Source: Citrobacter freundii
GTDB taxonomy: Bacteria; Pseudomonadota; Gammaproteobacteria; Enterobacterales; Enterobacteriaceae
Length of the DNA: 64,000 nt
Assembly: GCF_029717145.1 (NCBI RefSeq)
Contig: NZ_CP099222.1
Coordinates: 3,782,001-3,846,000 of the forward strand
Reading direction: 5' to 3'
The position numbers and the translations under genes are program-made. Below, in pieces: positions 45,095 through 54,875 of this stretch. A model generated the notes under the pieces. That model did not search any database. It was not told where the DNA came from and worked only from the letters and a program-made list of their open reading frames with translations. Positions within the stretch are counted from its first letter, which is position 1. Each line of letters opens with the position of its first letter.

Positions 45095-47146
45095 ATGAGT
45101 TTTATAGAATTTACTGAAGATAATTTGTATATTTCTTTTTCGCTTAATGAAAAACAGCAAATTTATATTAGCCGGTTTTCAACAACCAGAGATTGCGCGG
45201 TGCACGGGGAGTTTCCGCTGGTACAGGTACATGCCAGCGGCTACAACCAAAACGATCACCATGCCCGCAAACATACCGGCAGCGAGCCGGGTTCATCGTT
45301 ACGCTACCAGTCCCATTGTTTTAGCGAAAATGAGCGGGGAAAGAAGCTTGAAATCAGCCTTAACGGTGATGCGATAGCCGTAAGCTGGCACCTTCAGCAT
45401 TTTCGCGACACGCGTACGGTGCGAGTCTGGTGCGAGGTACGCAATGATTCCCCTGAGCACCTCGGACTGGAATATGTCAGCTCCTTAACGCTGTTTGCCA
45501 TCAATAGCCAGCAATGGGAAAAAACAGCACTTCTGCACTTGCCGCATAATAACTGGTACGGCGAGGCACAGTGGAAGAGTCGCTCACTGCCGGACCTCGG
45601 ACTGGATAAAGTGAACCATTTTTCACTCGATCGTCTCTCGGTTGAGAGTACCGGAACCTGGTCCAGCATTGGCTATTTGCCCTGCGCCGCTTTTGAGGAT
45701 ACCGCAGCTGGCACCACGCTACTATGGCAGATTGAACACAGCGGCTCATGGCAGTGGGAAATTGGCGATTTCCGCGACCATCTCTATTTGCAAGTCAGCG
45801 GCCCCACCGAGAATGAAAGTCATTGGTGGAAAAATCTCGCTCCGGGAGAAACCTTTACTTCCGTACCGGTCGCCGTTGCGCTGGTTCAGGGAGGGTTGCA
45901 AGAAGCGCTACGGGAAATTACCCGTTATCGACGAAAAATACTACGCCCGTCGGCGGATAACCAGTGGCTCCCGGTGATATTCAATGACTATATGAACTGT
46001 CTTTCCGGCGATCCAACCACCGCGAAGCTGCTGCCACTCATTGACGCCGCCGCAAATGCGGGATGTGAGTACTTTTGTATCGACTGCGGCTGGTACTCTG
46101 ATGGTGAATGGTGGGACGGGGTCGGCGAATGGCTTCCCGCACCAACACGCTTTCCCGGAGGGATCCGTGAACCGCTCGATTATATTACCGCCAAAGGCAT
46201 GAAATCGGGGTTGTGGCTGGAACTGGAAGTGATGGGGATTGCCTGCCCGCTGGCGCAATCCTTACCTGATGCGTGTTTTTTCCTGCGCCACGGCAAACGG
46301 GTTATTGACCATCAGCGCTATCAGCTGGATTTTCGCCATCCTTTAGTGCTGGAGCATGCCGATCGGGTTATTTCCCGTCTGGTCGAGGAATATGGCATCA
46401 GCTATATCAAAATGGATTACAACATTAATGCGGGTATCGGGACAGAGTACGCAGCCAACAGCCCCGGCGACGGATTGCTACAGCACAATAGGGCTTATCT
46501 TAGCTGGCTGAAAAACATCATGGCTCGCTACCCGCAACTGGTGATTGAAAACTGCGGCAGTGGCGGCTTGCGCATGGACTATGCGCTTTTGCAGCAGCAC
46601 AGCATTCAATCCGTTACCGATCAGACCGACTATCGCTTAATGGCCTCGATTGCCGCCGCTGCGGCCTCGGCGGTAACGCCTGAACAGGCCGCCATTTGGT
46701 CTTATCCCTTACGTGAAGGCGACCGTGAAGAAGTGGTGATGAACATGGTGAATAGCCTGCTGCTGCGGGTTCATCAAAGCGGGCATCTGGCGGAACTGAG
46801 CGAAGAGCGTTTCGAACTGGTTCAGGAAGGGATCGCACTGTATAAATCGTTTCGCCAGCAGATCCCTCACCTCGAGCCGTTCTGGCCTCTTGGCATGCCC
46901 TCTTTCGCGTCACCGTGGCTGGCATTTGGTCTGCGTAACGAAAATGAAGCCTGGCTGGCGGTCTGGCGTATGGAAAGTGAGCAGAGTTCAATCACGCTAC
47001 CACTCGGTGGCGTCACGCAGGCAAGTTGCGTTTACCCGCACTTCGCCAAAGTGCTCTGTCAGCCAACGATCAATAAACATGAATTAATGATTTCACTACC
47101 GGAGAAACTGACCGCCAGATTGTTTCATCTCACTTTTGCCCACTAA
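45095..47146 (+). CDS. Alpha-galactosidase, glycoside hydrolase family 36
   Basis: 683 residues without a signal peptide, so cytoplasmic. A beta-sandwich N-terminal domain is followed by the (beta/alpha)8 barrel: FCIDCGWYSDGEWW, SGLWLELE, the nucleophile Asp441 in YIKMDYN, ENCGSGGLRMDY, and the likely acid/base Asp509 or Asp512 in SVTDQTDY. It would release galactose from melibiose or raffinose-type sugars. Slightly shorter than RafA-type enzymes (about 700). Ends at a bidirectional terminator before yacL. The cassette gives a cytoplasmic uptake-then-hydrolysis route; galactose would then enter the Leloir pathway encoded elsewhere. Confidence 0.93.
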   Translation: MSFIEFTEDNLYISFSLNEKQQIYISRFSTTRDCAVHGEFPLVQVHASGYNQNDHHARKHTGSEPGSSLRYQSHCFSENERGKKLEISLNGDAIAVSWHLQHFRDTRTVRVWCEVRNDSPEHLGLEYVSSLTLFAINSQQWEKTALLHLPHNNWYGEAQWKSRSLPDLGLDKVNHFSLDRLSVESTGTWSSIGYLPCAAFEDTAAGTTLLWQIEHSGSWQWEIGDFRDHLYLQVSGPTENESHWWKNLAPGETFTSVPVAVALVQGGLQEALREITRYRRKILRPSADNQWLPVIFNDYMNCLSGDPTTAKLLPLIDAAANAGCEYFCIDCGWYSDGEWWDGVGEWLPAPTRFPGGIREPLDYITAKGMKSGLWLELEVMGIACPLAQSLPDACFFLRHGKRVIDHQRYQLDFRHPLVLEHADRVISRLVEEYGISYIKMDYNINAGIGTEYAANSPGDGLLQHNRAYLSWLKNIMARYPQLVIENCGSGGLRMDYALLQQHSIQSVTDQTDYRLMASIAAAAASAVTPEQAAIWSYPLREGDREEVVMNMVNSLLLRVHQSGHLAELSEERFELVQEGIALYKSFRQQIPHLEPFWPLGMPSFASPWLAFGLRNENEAWLAVWRMESEQSSITLPLGGVTQASCVYPHFAKVLCQPTINKHELMISLPEKLTARLFHLTFAH

Positions 47147-47178
47147 ATGAAAACCGCCTCCCGACAGGGAGGCAGTCA
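47145..47178. terminator. Bidirectional terminator between the galactosidase gene and yacL
   Basis: GCCTCCC (47156-47162) pairs with GGGAGGC (47167-47173), loop GACA, between convergent genes. T-rich flanks on both strands (TCATTATTT one way, GGTTTTCATTT the other). Confidence 0.8.
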
Positions 47179-47541
47179 TTATTTCTGCTGAACAAATTCG
47201 CGGTATGCCGCCACTACCTGAAGGAAGTCCTCGACGCCGCACAGAGACAAACTCTCTTCGTCGTAATAGTTCATCCCTTCTTCCATTTCGTCGCCCGTAA
47301 ACTCCAGCTGATTGGCACGCACCATGACTTCTTCGCCATCCAGCCAGAGCGTGTACTCATGCCCTGCCCGCTGCCAGGAACGCTCACTGCCTTTTACCGT
47401 ACGCGCTGCCTGTTCCACTTCATCCAGTAAGGCCAGGTTCTCTTTCACTTCTTCATTAAACCAGTGCCCTACCACTTCGTGGCCCATGGACATTCGCACT
47501 TTTACCACTCCGGTAATATCGCGCAGAAATTCGTAATCCAT
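47179..47541 (-). CDS. yacL: UPF0231 family protein YacL
   Basis: 120 residues from [13 protein letters not shown], the E. coli length and near-identical sequence. Acidic cytoplasmic protein without known function; no motif that suggests an activity. An in-frame ATG 45 bp upstream adds residues not in the family. In K-12 it sits between acnB and speD; here its other neighbour is the alpha-galactosidase cassette. Confidence 0.95.
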   Translation of the reverse strand: MDYEFLRDITGVVKVRMSMGHEVVGHWFNEEVKENLALLDEVEQAARTVKGSERSWQRAGHEYTLWLDGEEVMVRANQLEFTGDEMEEGMNYYDEESLSLCGVEDFLQVVAAYREFVQQK

Positions 47542-47652
47542 AATGTGTTCCTCTGCTCCCGGCAGTGCGCCAATACCGCACTGCACCTTGCTGTAATTAT
47601 CGCAGCAGCGCGGCAGAAAAAAAGCGTAACGGGTATAAGGAATAGAAATAAA

Positions 47653-47684
47653 AATGCCCGAAGAAGCTGACCTCTCCGGGCATT
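47653..47684 (-). terminator. Terminator of acnB
   Basis: Read on the minus strand, AATGCCCG and CGGGCATT enclose an inner imperfect stem (GAGAGG/CTTCTTC) and are followed by TTTTATTTC, 32-60 bp downstream of the acnB stop. Confidence 0.85.
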
Positions 47685-47715
47685 GATGCGTTTTTGCGCA
47701 AAATCCGCTAGCGAA

Positions 47716-50313
47716 TTATACCGCCGTCTGGAAAATCACGCTGTCCGCTTTCTCGGTGTACTGAGAGAGCTGGTCAAAGTTCAGATAACGGTAGGTATCC
47801 ACGGCGGTTTTATCCACCTGGGCAACATAGGTCTGATACTCTTCCGCCGTTGGCAGCTTGCCAATCAGCGCCGCCACGGCCGCCAGTTCCGCAGACGCCA
47901 GATAGACGTTCGCGCCGGTACCTAAACGGTTCGGGAAGTTACGCGTTGACGTTGACACTACGGTCGCACCGTCGGCCACACGCGCCTGGTTCCCCATGCA
48001 CAGTGAACAGCCCGGGATCTCAATACGCGCCCCGCTCTTACCAAAGACGCTGTAATAGCCCTCTTCGGTCAGCTGCGCGGCATCCATACGGGTTGGCGGT
48101 GCCACCCACAGACGGGTCGGCAGCTGGCCTTTATGCGCATCCAGCAGCTTACCTGCGGCACGGAAGTGACCAATGTTGGTCATGCAGGAACCGATGAACA
48201 CTTCGTCGATCTTCTCACCCTGCACGTCAGACAGCAGACGCGCGTCGTCAGGATCGTTCGGCGCACACAGGATTGGCTCTTTGATATCCGCCAGATCGAT
48301 GTCGATCACTGCCGCATAGTCTGCGTCAGCGTCGGCTTCCAGCAGCTGTGGATCCGCCAGCCATTTTTCCATGCCCTGGATACGACGTTCCAGCGTACGA
48401 CGGTCACCGTAACCTTCTGCGATCATCCACTTCAGCAGGACGATGTTAGATGTCAGGTACTCAACGATCGGCTCTTTGTTCAGCTTAATGGTACAGCCAG
48501 CAGCAGAACGCTCAGCGGACGCATCGGTCAGTTCAAATGCCTGCTCGACTTTCAGATCCGGCAGGCCTTCGATTTCCAGGATGCGGCCGGAGAAGATGTT
48601 TTTCTTACCTTTCTTCTCAACGGTCAGCAGGCCCTGCTTGATCGCGTAGAGTGGGATCGCATGGACCAGATCGCGCAGGGTGATACCCGGCTGCATTTTG
48701 CCTTTGAAGCGCACCAGCACTGACTCCGGCATATCCAGTGGCATCACGCCGGTTGCAGCGGCAAACGCTACCAGACCAGAACCCGCCGGGAAGGAAATAC
48801 CGATCGGGAAACGGGTATGCGAGTCACCACCGGTACCGACGGTATCCGGCAGCAGCATGCGGTTCAGCCACGAGTGAATAACACCATCGCCCGGACGCAG
48901 CGAGACGCCGCCACGGTTCATGATGAAGTCAGGCAGCGTGTGGTGCGTGGTCACGTCAACCGGCTTCGGATAGGCGGCGGTATGACAGAACGACTGCATC
49001 ACCAGGTCTGCGGAGAAGCCCAGGCACGCCAGGTCTTTCAGTTCATCACGGGTCATTGGACCGGTGGTGTCCTGAGAACCTACAGAGGTCATTTTCGGTT
49101 CGCAGTAAGCCCCCGGACGAATACCGGTAACACCGCAGGCACGCCCGACCATTTTCTGTGCCAGCGAGTAGCCGCGGTTGCTTTCCGCCACGTCTTTCGC
49201 CTGACGGAATACGTCGCTGTGCGGCAGACCCAGCGCTTCACGCGCTTTGGTGGTCAGGCCACGACCGATGATCAGCGGAATACGGCCACCGGCGCGTACT
49301 TCGTCAATCAGCACATCGGTTTTCAGCTCAAAGGTCGCCAGCAGTTCATTGGTTTCATGGTTACGCACTTCACCTTTGAGTGGGTAAACGTCAATCACGT
49401 CGCCCATGTTCAGGTTGTTTACGTCCACTTCAATCGGCAGCGCGCCTGCATCTTCCATGGTGTTGAAGAAGATTGGCGCAATTTTACCACCGAGGCACAG
49501 ACCACCGCCGCGCTTGTTCGGCACGTTCGGGATGTCATCGCCCATGAACCACAGTACGGAGTTGGTCGCAGATTTACGTGAAGAACCGGTGCCGACAACG
49601 TCGCCAACGTAGGCCAGTGGGTAGCCTTTCTTCTGCAGTTCTTCAATCTGTTTGATCGGACCAACGGCACCCGGTTGATCCGGCTCAATGCCTTCGCGGG
49701 CGTTTTTCAACATCGCCAGCGCGTGCAGCGGGATATCCGGACGCGACCATGCATCCGGAGCCGGAGACAGGTCGTCGGTATTGGTTTCGCCGGTCACTTT
49801 GAACACGGTAACGGTCATTTTCTCAGCGAGTGCTGGACGGTTCAGGAACCATTCGGCATCGGCCCAGGACTGCATTACCTGCTTCGCGTAGGCGTTGCCC
49901 GCTTTGGCTTTTTCTTCTACGTCATAGAAGTTATCGAACATCAACAGCGTTGAAGAGAGCGCTTTGGCAGCAATCGGCGCCAGTTTCGCATCGTCCAGCG
50001 CGTCAATCAGCGGATGAATGTTGTATCCGCCTTGCATGGTGCCCAGCAGTTCAATGGCTTTCTCTGGTGTCACCAGTGGGGACATAGTGTCGCCTTTCGC
50101 GACGGCGGCAAGAAAACCCGCTTTAACATAAGCGGCTTCATCTACGCCAGGAGGAACGCGGTTGATCAACAGGTCTAACAGGAATTCTTCTTCGCCCACA
50201 GGCGGAGTCTTCAGCAGCTCGACAAGTGCGGCCATTTGGGTTGCGTCTAACGGTTTTGGCACAATCCCTAAGGCGGCACGCTCAGCTACGTGCTTACGGT
50301 ATTCTTCTAGCAC
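47716..50313 (-). CDS. acnB: Aconitate hydratase B
   Basis: AcnB is the main TCA-cycle aconitase and also hydrates 2-methyl-cis-aconitate. 865 residues as in E. coli. N-terminal HEAT-like domain ([16 protein letters not shown]), then the swivel domain, then the catalytic domains. The 4Fe-4S cysteines are in [17 protein letters not shown] (about 710) and [12 protein letters not shown] (about 769 and 772). It starts at GTG 50313 (GTGCTAGAAG), with GAGGAGA 6-7 nt upstream. Divergent from yacH over 433 bp. Confidence 0.98.
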   Translation of the reverse strand: MLEEYRKHVAERAALGIVPKPLDATQMAALVELLKTPPVGEEEFLLDLLINRVPPGVDEAAYVKAGFLAAVAKGDTMSPLVTPEKAIELLGTMQGGYNIHPLIDALDDAKLAPIAAKALSSTLLMFDNFYDVEEKAKAGNAYAKQVMQSWADAEWFLNRPALAEKMTVTVFKVTGETNTDDLSPAPDAWSRPDIPLHALAMLKNAREGIEPDQPGAVGPIKQIEELQKKGYPLAYVGDVVGTGSSRKSATNSVLWFMGDDIPNVPNKRGGGLCLGGKIAPIFFNTMEDAGALPIEVDVNNLNMGDVIDVYPLKGEVRNHETNELLATFELKTDVLIDEVRAGGRIPLIIGRGLTTKAREALGLPHSDVFRQAKDVAESNRGYSLAQKMVGRACGVTGIRPGAYCEPKMTSVGSQDTTGPMTRDELKDLACLGFSADLVMQSFCHTAAYPKPVDVTTHHTLPDFIMNRGGVSLRPGDGVIHSWLNRMLLPDTVGTGGDSHTRFPIGISFPAGSGLVAFAAATGVMPLDMPESVLVRFKGKMQPGITLRDLVHAIPLYAIKQGLLTVEKKGKKNIFSGRILEIEGLPDLKVEQAFELTDASAERSAAGCTIKLNKEPIVEYLTSNIVLLKWMIAEGYGDRRTLERRIQGMEKWLADPQLLEADADADYAAVIDIDLADIKEPILCAPNDPDDARLLSDVQGEKIDEVFIGSCMTNIGHFRAAGKLLDAHKGQLPTRLWVAPPTRMDAAQLTEEGYYSVFGKSGARIEIPGCSLCMGNQARVADGATVVSTSTRNFPNRLGTGANVYLASAELAAVAALIGKLPTAEEYQTYVAQVDKTAVDTYRYLNFDQLSQYTEKADSVIFQTAV

Positions 50314-50746
50314 GACGGTATCTCCTCGCTCTCATTGTCATATGCGGTAGGCGATTCTCTTCACGCTCCTGTGAGACAGCAGTTTGTAGGGTAAATGCCC
50401 GGTACCGCATAAGGCACAATAACAGGATTTTCACTAAGTGTTAATCCGTTTACAAAAAAGCAACATAAAAAATTGGCTGAATCGTTAAGAATGGTATAGC
50501 AAGGAGGCGAGGCAAATTTGTGTCCCCTCCCACTCTCTTAAAGCGATTGATTTAAAACGGCGGCATCAGAATATTTCTACGCGTTTTCAGGCATCAGATA
50601 TAATTGTGTAATAAATGTTCACACTCTTTTTCCGGACATACCGGGCGGTTACCCAATAAAAGTCAAAACTGTAAAACACGGGTGAATAATACTCGCGGCA
50701 ACAGAAACGCCTTACGGCACAGCGCTTGTCTCGTTGGAGTCATTTT
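50314..50746. promoter_or_regulatory. Divergent acnB-yacH intergenic region
   Basis: 433 bp with no credible ORF. It must hold the acnB promoters and leader (in E. coli subject to CRP, ArcA and RyhB control) and the yacH promoter. I cannot place individual boxes with confidence; the stretch 50440-50600 is AT-rich. Confidence 0.5.
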
Positions 50747-52351
50747 ATGAAGTTGCCCTTTAAGCCACATCTGCTCGTCCTTCTGTGCAGTGCCGGGCTG
50801 TTTGCCGCCTCTGGCGTGATGTTCGTCAAAAGCCGCACAACGGAACCCGTTGCACCGGCCCCTGTCGCACAACAACCTTCAGCACCTGCTCCAGCGCCCG
50901 TAGCTGCACCTGCCGTGCAATCCGCGCCTGCTGTCGCACCAACATACACTGCCGCACAAATCGATCAGTGGGTTGCGCCAGTCGCGCTGTACCCGGATGC
51001 ATTGCTGTCGCAAATTTTGATGGCGGCGACCTACCCGGCCAACGTTATCCAGGCCGCGCAGTGGTCTAAAGACAATCCTAAAATGCAGGGTGACGCCGCT
51101 ATTCAGGCCGTTGCCGGACAGCCCTGGGACCCCAGCGTAAAATCACTGGTCGCGTTTCCTCAGTTGATGTCACTGTTAGGTGAAAATCCGCCGTGGGTAC
51201 AAAGCCTGGGTGATGCTTTCCTCGCGCAGCCACAGGACGTGATGGACTCCGTTCAACGCCTGCGCGCACTGGCGCAGCAAACCGGGGCATTACAATCAAC
51301 GCCTCAGCAGACGGTTACCACCGTAACAAAGCCTGCACCGACGAAAACCGACACCAGTCAGTCGACAACCCATACCACGACCACCACCACAACAAGCCCA
51401 ACGGTTATTAAAATTGAATCTGCCGATCCACAGGTGGTTTACGTTCCGACCTATAACCCGAATACGGTGTACGGCACCTGGCCAAATACCGCCTATCCTC
51501 CCACCTATCTGCCGCCATCGCCCGGTGAGCAATTTGGCAGCAGCTTCGTTAACGGTTTAGGCTTCAGTCTGGGGGTAGCGACAACCTATGCCATCTTCAG
51601 CAATATCGACTGGGATGACGACGACGACTGGGACCACCACCATAATAATGATGACTGGGATAATCATGGCGGTTATAACCGCAACGGCGATAACAACATC
51701 AATATCAACGTTGATAACTTCAATAAAATCAGTGGTCAACGGCTGACTGACGCCAACCGTACCTGGCAGCATAACCCGGCCTATCGTGAGGGTGTGCCCT
51801 ATGCGAATAACCAGCTCAATAACCGCTTCCACGCCACAAACACGGCAACCGGGCTCAGTGCGACCCAGCAAAACCCGCAAAGAGCGGTCAACCGCGATAG
51901 CCAGCGTCAGGCAGCCATGAGTCAGATGGAGAAATCGACGGGTAAAACGCTTTCTCAGACCGCGCGTCCGGGAACGAAAGATGCTCAGCGCCAGGCATCA
52001 AATCAACAGTTGAAGCAGATTTCTCAGCGCAACAACTACCGTGGCTACGACACAAAACCACAAACCGCGAAACGGACAAGCACGCAACAACGAGAGACTC
52101 GCCAGACGACCGCGCAGAGACAGGAGAAACGGGTTTCGCAACCTGCACAGCAACGCAACGTGCAACAGCGGAATACTCAACAGCGCACCAGTCAGCCGCG
52201 CGCCAATGCGCTGAGCGGTAACGATAGTCGCTCAGGCAGCTGGCAAGCACAGCAGCAGCGAGGCGCTCAGAGCAGGGAAATATCCCGCAACCAACCATCG
52301 CGCCAGGCATCCGGCGGGCGCGCTGAACACCGTGAACTCCGTCATCGTTAA
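50747..52351 (+). CDS. yacH: DUF3300 envelope protein YacH
   Basis: 534 residues from MKLPFKPHLLVLLCSAGLF, an N-terminal signal or anchor segment. An Ala/Pro/Gln-rich linker follows, then the DUF3300 domain (about 70-270: IDQWVAPVALYPDALLSQILMAATYP..., shown by QILMAATYP and VYVPTYNPNTVYGTWP). After a D/H-rich patch (DWDDDDDWDHHHNNDDW) comes a long Gln/Arg/Asn-rich low-complexity tail (about 360-534). Function unknown. K-12 YacH is longer (about 617). Ribosome site TTGGAG before ATG 50747. The gene for a DUF2950 protein follows after 10 bp. Confidence 0.88.
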   Translation: MKLPFKPHLLVLLCSAGLFAASGVMFVKSRTTEPVAPAPVAQQPSAPAPAPVAAPAVQSAPAVAPTYTAAQIDQWVAPVALYPDALLSQILMAATYPANVIQAAQWSKDNPKMQGDAAIQAVAGQPWDPSVKSLVAFPQLMSLLGENPPWVQSLGDAFLAQPQDVMDSVQRLRALAQQTGALQSTPQQTVTTVTKPAPTKTDTSQSTTHTTTTTTTSPTVIKIESADPQVVYVPTYNPNTVYGTWPNTAYPPTYLPPSPGEQFGSSFVNGLGFSLGVATTYAIFSNIDWDDDDDWDHHHNNDDWDNHGGYNRNGDNNININVDNFNKISGQRLTDANRTWQHNPAYREGVPYANNQLNNRFHATNTATGLSATQQNPQRAVNRDSQRQAAMSQMEKSTGKTLSQTARPGTKDAQRQASNQQLKQISQRNNYRGYDTKPQTAKRTSTQQRETRQTTAQRQEKRVSQPAQQRNVQQRNTQQRTSQPRANALSGNDSRSGSWQAQQQRGAQSREISRNQPSRQASGGRAEHRELRHR

Positions 52352-52361
52352 GGGAACCGAC

Positions 52362-53156
52362 ATGAAAATGAAATTACTCAGTGGAATGGTGTTGTTCATG
52401 GTTTCGGCCACCGCGATGGCACAGCAATCTTTCAGTACACCAGACCAGGCAACCGACGCACTGGCAAGCGCGATCGGTGAACAAAATGAAAGTGCGATGA
52501 ACAACCTGCTTGGAGAAGACTGGCGCGATTTTCTGCCGCCAGAAGGTGTCGATCCTGATGCCGTTGATCGCTTCCTGCGTGACTGGAAGGTCCATCATAA
52601 TACCGTCGTCGAGGGCAATACCGCGCACCTTGTTGTCGGGGACAGCGGCTGGCAGTTGCCAATCCCGGTGATCAAAACCTCATCCGGCTGGCAATTTGAT
52701 ATGCAGCAGGCCGCCGAAGAGATCCAGACTCGCGAAATTGGCCGCAACGAACTCGCCGCCATCGAGGCATTACACGCCTATGTGGATGCTCAGCAGAGCT
52801 ATTTTGCGATGAACCAGAAGTATGCGCAGAAGGTTGTCAGCACGGAAGGGAAAAAGGATGGCCTGTACTGGCCCGTTGCGCCAGGTGAAGCGCCAAGCCC
52901 TCTGGGACCAGCCTTCAGCCCGCAAGAGCCTGGCACGGGTTATCACGGTTATCGTTTCCGCATCCTTCCCGACAAAACCAGTGGCTTTGCGATGGTGGCC
53001 TGGCCCGTCAGCTACGGTCATACGGGCGTGATGAGCTTTATGATTAACGGCGATGACACCGTCTACCAGGCAGATCTTGGTGAAGCATCACAAGAAAAAG
53101 CGCAGGCGCTGACCACCTTCGCCCCGGATAAAAACTGGCAACCCGTCACGCAATAA
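52362..53156 (+). CDS. DUF2950 exported protein, partner of YacH
   Basis: 264 residues from MKMKLLSGMVLFMVSATAMAQQ, with a clear signal peptide. The remainder matches the layout of DUF2950 proteins: FSTPDQATDALASAI, then the conserved YHGYRFRIL, SGFAMVAWPVSYGHTGVMSFMIN and the end VYQADLGE. Function unknown. DUF3300 and DUF2950 genes are commonly adjacent in proteobacteria; K-12 has no second gene here as far as I remember. AAGGGA ribosome site; 10 bp after yacH, so one transcript. Confidence 0.88.
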   Translation: MKMKLLSGMVLFMVSATAMAQQSFSTPDQATDALASAIGEQNESAMNNLLGEDWRDFLPPEGVDPDAVDRFLRDWKVHHNTVVEGNTAHLVVGDSGWQLPIPVIKTSSGWQFDMQQAAEEIQTREIGRNELAAIEALHAYVDAQQSYFAMNQKYAQKVVSTEGKKDGLYWPVAPGEAPSPLGPAFSPQEPGTGYHGYRFRILPDKTSGFAMVAWPVSYGHTGVMSFMINGDDTVYQADLGEASQEKAQALTTFAPDKNWQPVTQ

Positions 53157-53169
53157 AACCGAGTAAACC

Positions 53170-53200
53170 GTAGGCCGGGTCAGCGCGAGTGCTACCCGGC
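53170..53200. repeat. Single REP element after the DUF2950 gene
   Basis: GTAGGCCGGGTCAGCGCGAGTGCTACCCGGC is a degenerate REP between the convergent DUF2950 gene and lpd. Confidence 0.75.
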
Positions 53201-53234
53201 AGGTTATCTGAGATTACAGGTCGTTACAGGCAAA

Positions 53235-53260
53235 AAAAACGCCTCCGAAGAGGCGTTTCT
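53235..53260 (-). terminator. rho-independent terminator of lpd
   Basis: On the minus strand AAACGCCTC...GAGGCGTTT (53237-53258) is followed by a T8 run, 18 bp after the lpd stop. Confidence 0.9.
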
Positions 53261-53275
53261 TACAAAGTCAGAAGA

Positions 53276-54700
53276 TTACTTCTTCTTCGCTTTCGGGTTC
53301 GGCAGGTCGGTAATGCTACCTTCAAAGATTTCTGCCGCCAGGCCCACGGACTCGTGCAGAGTCGGGTGTGCGTGGATGGTCAGCGCGATGTCTTCCGCAT
53401 CACAACCCATTTCGATCGCCAGACCGATTTCACCCAGCAGCTCGCCGCCGTTGGTACCGACAATCGCACCACCGATAACACGGTGAGATTCTTTGTCGAA
53501 AATCAGTTTAGTCATACCGTCTGCACAGTCAGAAGCGATAGCACGGCCAGAAGCAGCCCACGGGAAGGTGGCGGTTTCGTAGCTGATGCCTTTTTCTTTC
53601 GCTTCTTTCTCGGTCAGACCGACCCAGGCAACTTCTGGTTCAGTGTAGGCAATGGACGGAATCACTTTCGGATCGAAGTAGTGTTTCTTACCGGCGATAA
53701 CTTCAGCGGCAACGTGGCCTTCATGAACACCTTTGTGCGCCAGCATCGGCTGACCGACGATATCGCCGATAGCAAAGATGTGCGGTACGTTGGTACGCAG
53801 CTGTTTGTCCACGCGGATAAAGCCACGATCATCAACTTCAACGCCCGCTTTGCCTGCATCGAGGTTTTTACCGTTCGGTACACGACCAATAGCAACCAGT
53901 ACGGCATCGTAACGCTGTGCTTCAGCAGGTGCTTTTTTGCCTTCCATGGAAACGTAAATACCGTCTTCTTTCGCTTCAACGGCAGTCACTTTGGTTTCCA
54001 GCATCAGGTTGAATTTCTTGCTGATACGTTTGGTGAAGACTTTTACCACGTCTTTATCGGCAGCAGGGATAACCTGGTCGAACATTTCAACCACGTCAAT
54101 CTCTGAACCCAGCGCATGGTAAACGGTCCCCATTTCCAGACCGATGATACCGCCACCCATAACCAGCAGGCGTTTTGGTACGGTTTTCAGTTCCAGTGCG
54201 TCGGTGGAATCCCACACACGCGGGTCTTCGTGCGGAATAAATGGCAGTTCAATCGGACGGGAACCCGCCGCGATGATAGCGTTGTCGAAGTTGATCACGG
54301 TTTTACCGTTTTCGCCTTCAACTTCCAGGGTGTTAGCCCCGGTAAATTTACCCAGACCGTTTACCACTTTCACTTTACGGCCTTTAGCCATACCAGCCAG
54401 ACCGCCGGTCAGTTGAGTGATAACTTTTTCTTTCCAGGTACGAATCTTGTCGATATCGGTTTTCGGCTCACCGAAGACGATACCGTGATCGGCCAGTGCT
54501 TTCGCTTCTTCGATAACTTTTGCTACGTGCAACAGCGCTTTAGAAGGGATACAGCCGACGTTCAGACAAACACCACCAAGGGTGCTGTAACGTTCTACGA
54601 TGACGGTCTCCAGACCTAAATCTGCGCAACGGAAGGCAGCAGAGTAACCTGCCGGGCCTGCCCCAAGTACCACGACTTGAGTTTTGATTTCAGTGCTCAT
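53276..54700 (-). CDS. lpd: Dihydrolipoyl dehydrogenase (E3)
   Basis: Lpd reoxidises dihydrolipoamide for the pyruvate and 2-oxoglutarate dehydrogenase complexes and the glycine cleavage system. 474 residues from MSTEIKTQVVVLGAG. The FAD-binding GAGPAGYSAAFR, the redox disulfide GGVCLNVGCIPSK (about 45 and 50), the NAD site GGGIIGLEMG and the catalytic HAHPTLHES are all present. A second ATG one codon upstream is closer to AGAGG than usual, so 54700 is preferred. It has its own promoter region (54701-54842) after the aceF terminator and is also read from pdhR. Confidence 0.98.
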   Translation of the reverse strand: MSTEIKTQVVVLGAGPAGYSAAFRCADLGLETVIVERYSTLGGVCLNVGCIPSKALLHVAKVIEEAKALADHGIVFGEPKTDIDKIRTWKEKVITQLTGGLAGMAKGRKVKVVNGLGKFTGANTLEVEGENGKTVINFDNAIIAAGSRPIELPFIPHEDPRVWDSTDALELKTVPKRLLVMGGGIIGLEMGTVYHALGSEIDVVEMFDQVIPAADKDVVKVFTKRISKKFNLMLETKVTAVEAKEDGIYVSMEGKKAPAEAQRYDAVLVAIGRVPNGKNLDAGKAGVEVDDRGFIRVDKQLRTNVPHIFAIGDIVGQPMLAHKGVHEGHVAAEVIAGKKHYFDPKVIPSIAYTEPEVAWVGLTEKEAKEKGISYETATFPWAASGRAIASDCADGMTKLIFDKESHRVIGGAIVGTNGGELLGEIGLAIEMGCDAEDIALTIHAHPTLHESVGLAAEIFEGSITDLPNPKAKKK

Positions 54701-54842
54701 CATGACCTCTTAATTTATACCCGTCGTCCACCGGGTCGTTCTATCCGCCGGTATTTTACAAAATTGTTAACAATTTTGAAACAACAAACGGCAACCGATT
54801 TGTCTTTCGCACAATAACCTCACTGACTTCATGAGATTACCA

Positions 54843-54872
54843 GAAAAAAGCCGGCCGTCGGGCCGGCTTTTT
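54843..54872 (-). terminator. Terminator of aceF
   Basis: AAAGCCGGCC (54847-54856) pairs with GGCCGGCTTT (54861-54870) around GTCG; on the minus strand the stem is followed by TTTTCTGG. Directly downstream of the aceF stop. Confidence 0.9.
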
Positions 54873-54875
54873 CGC

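Noticed and set aside
53189..54106. A 305-codon frame opposite lpd and similar long frames opposite acnB (48817-49581) and mrcB (16815-17567)
   Set aside because: Same codon-bias shadow effect; no family resemblance and no ribosome sites.
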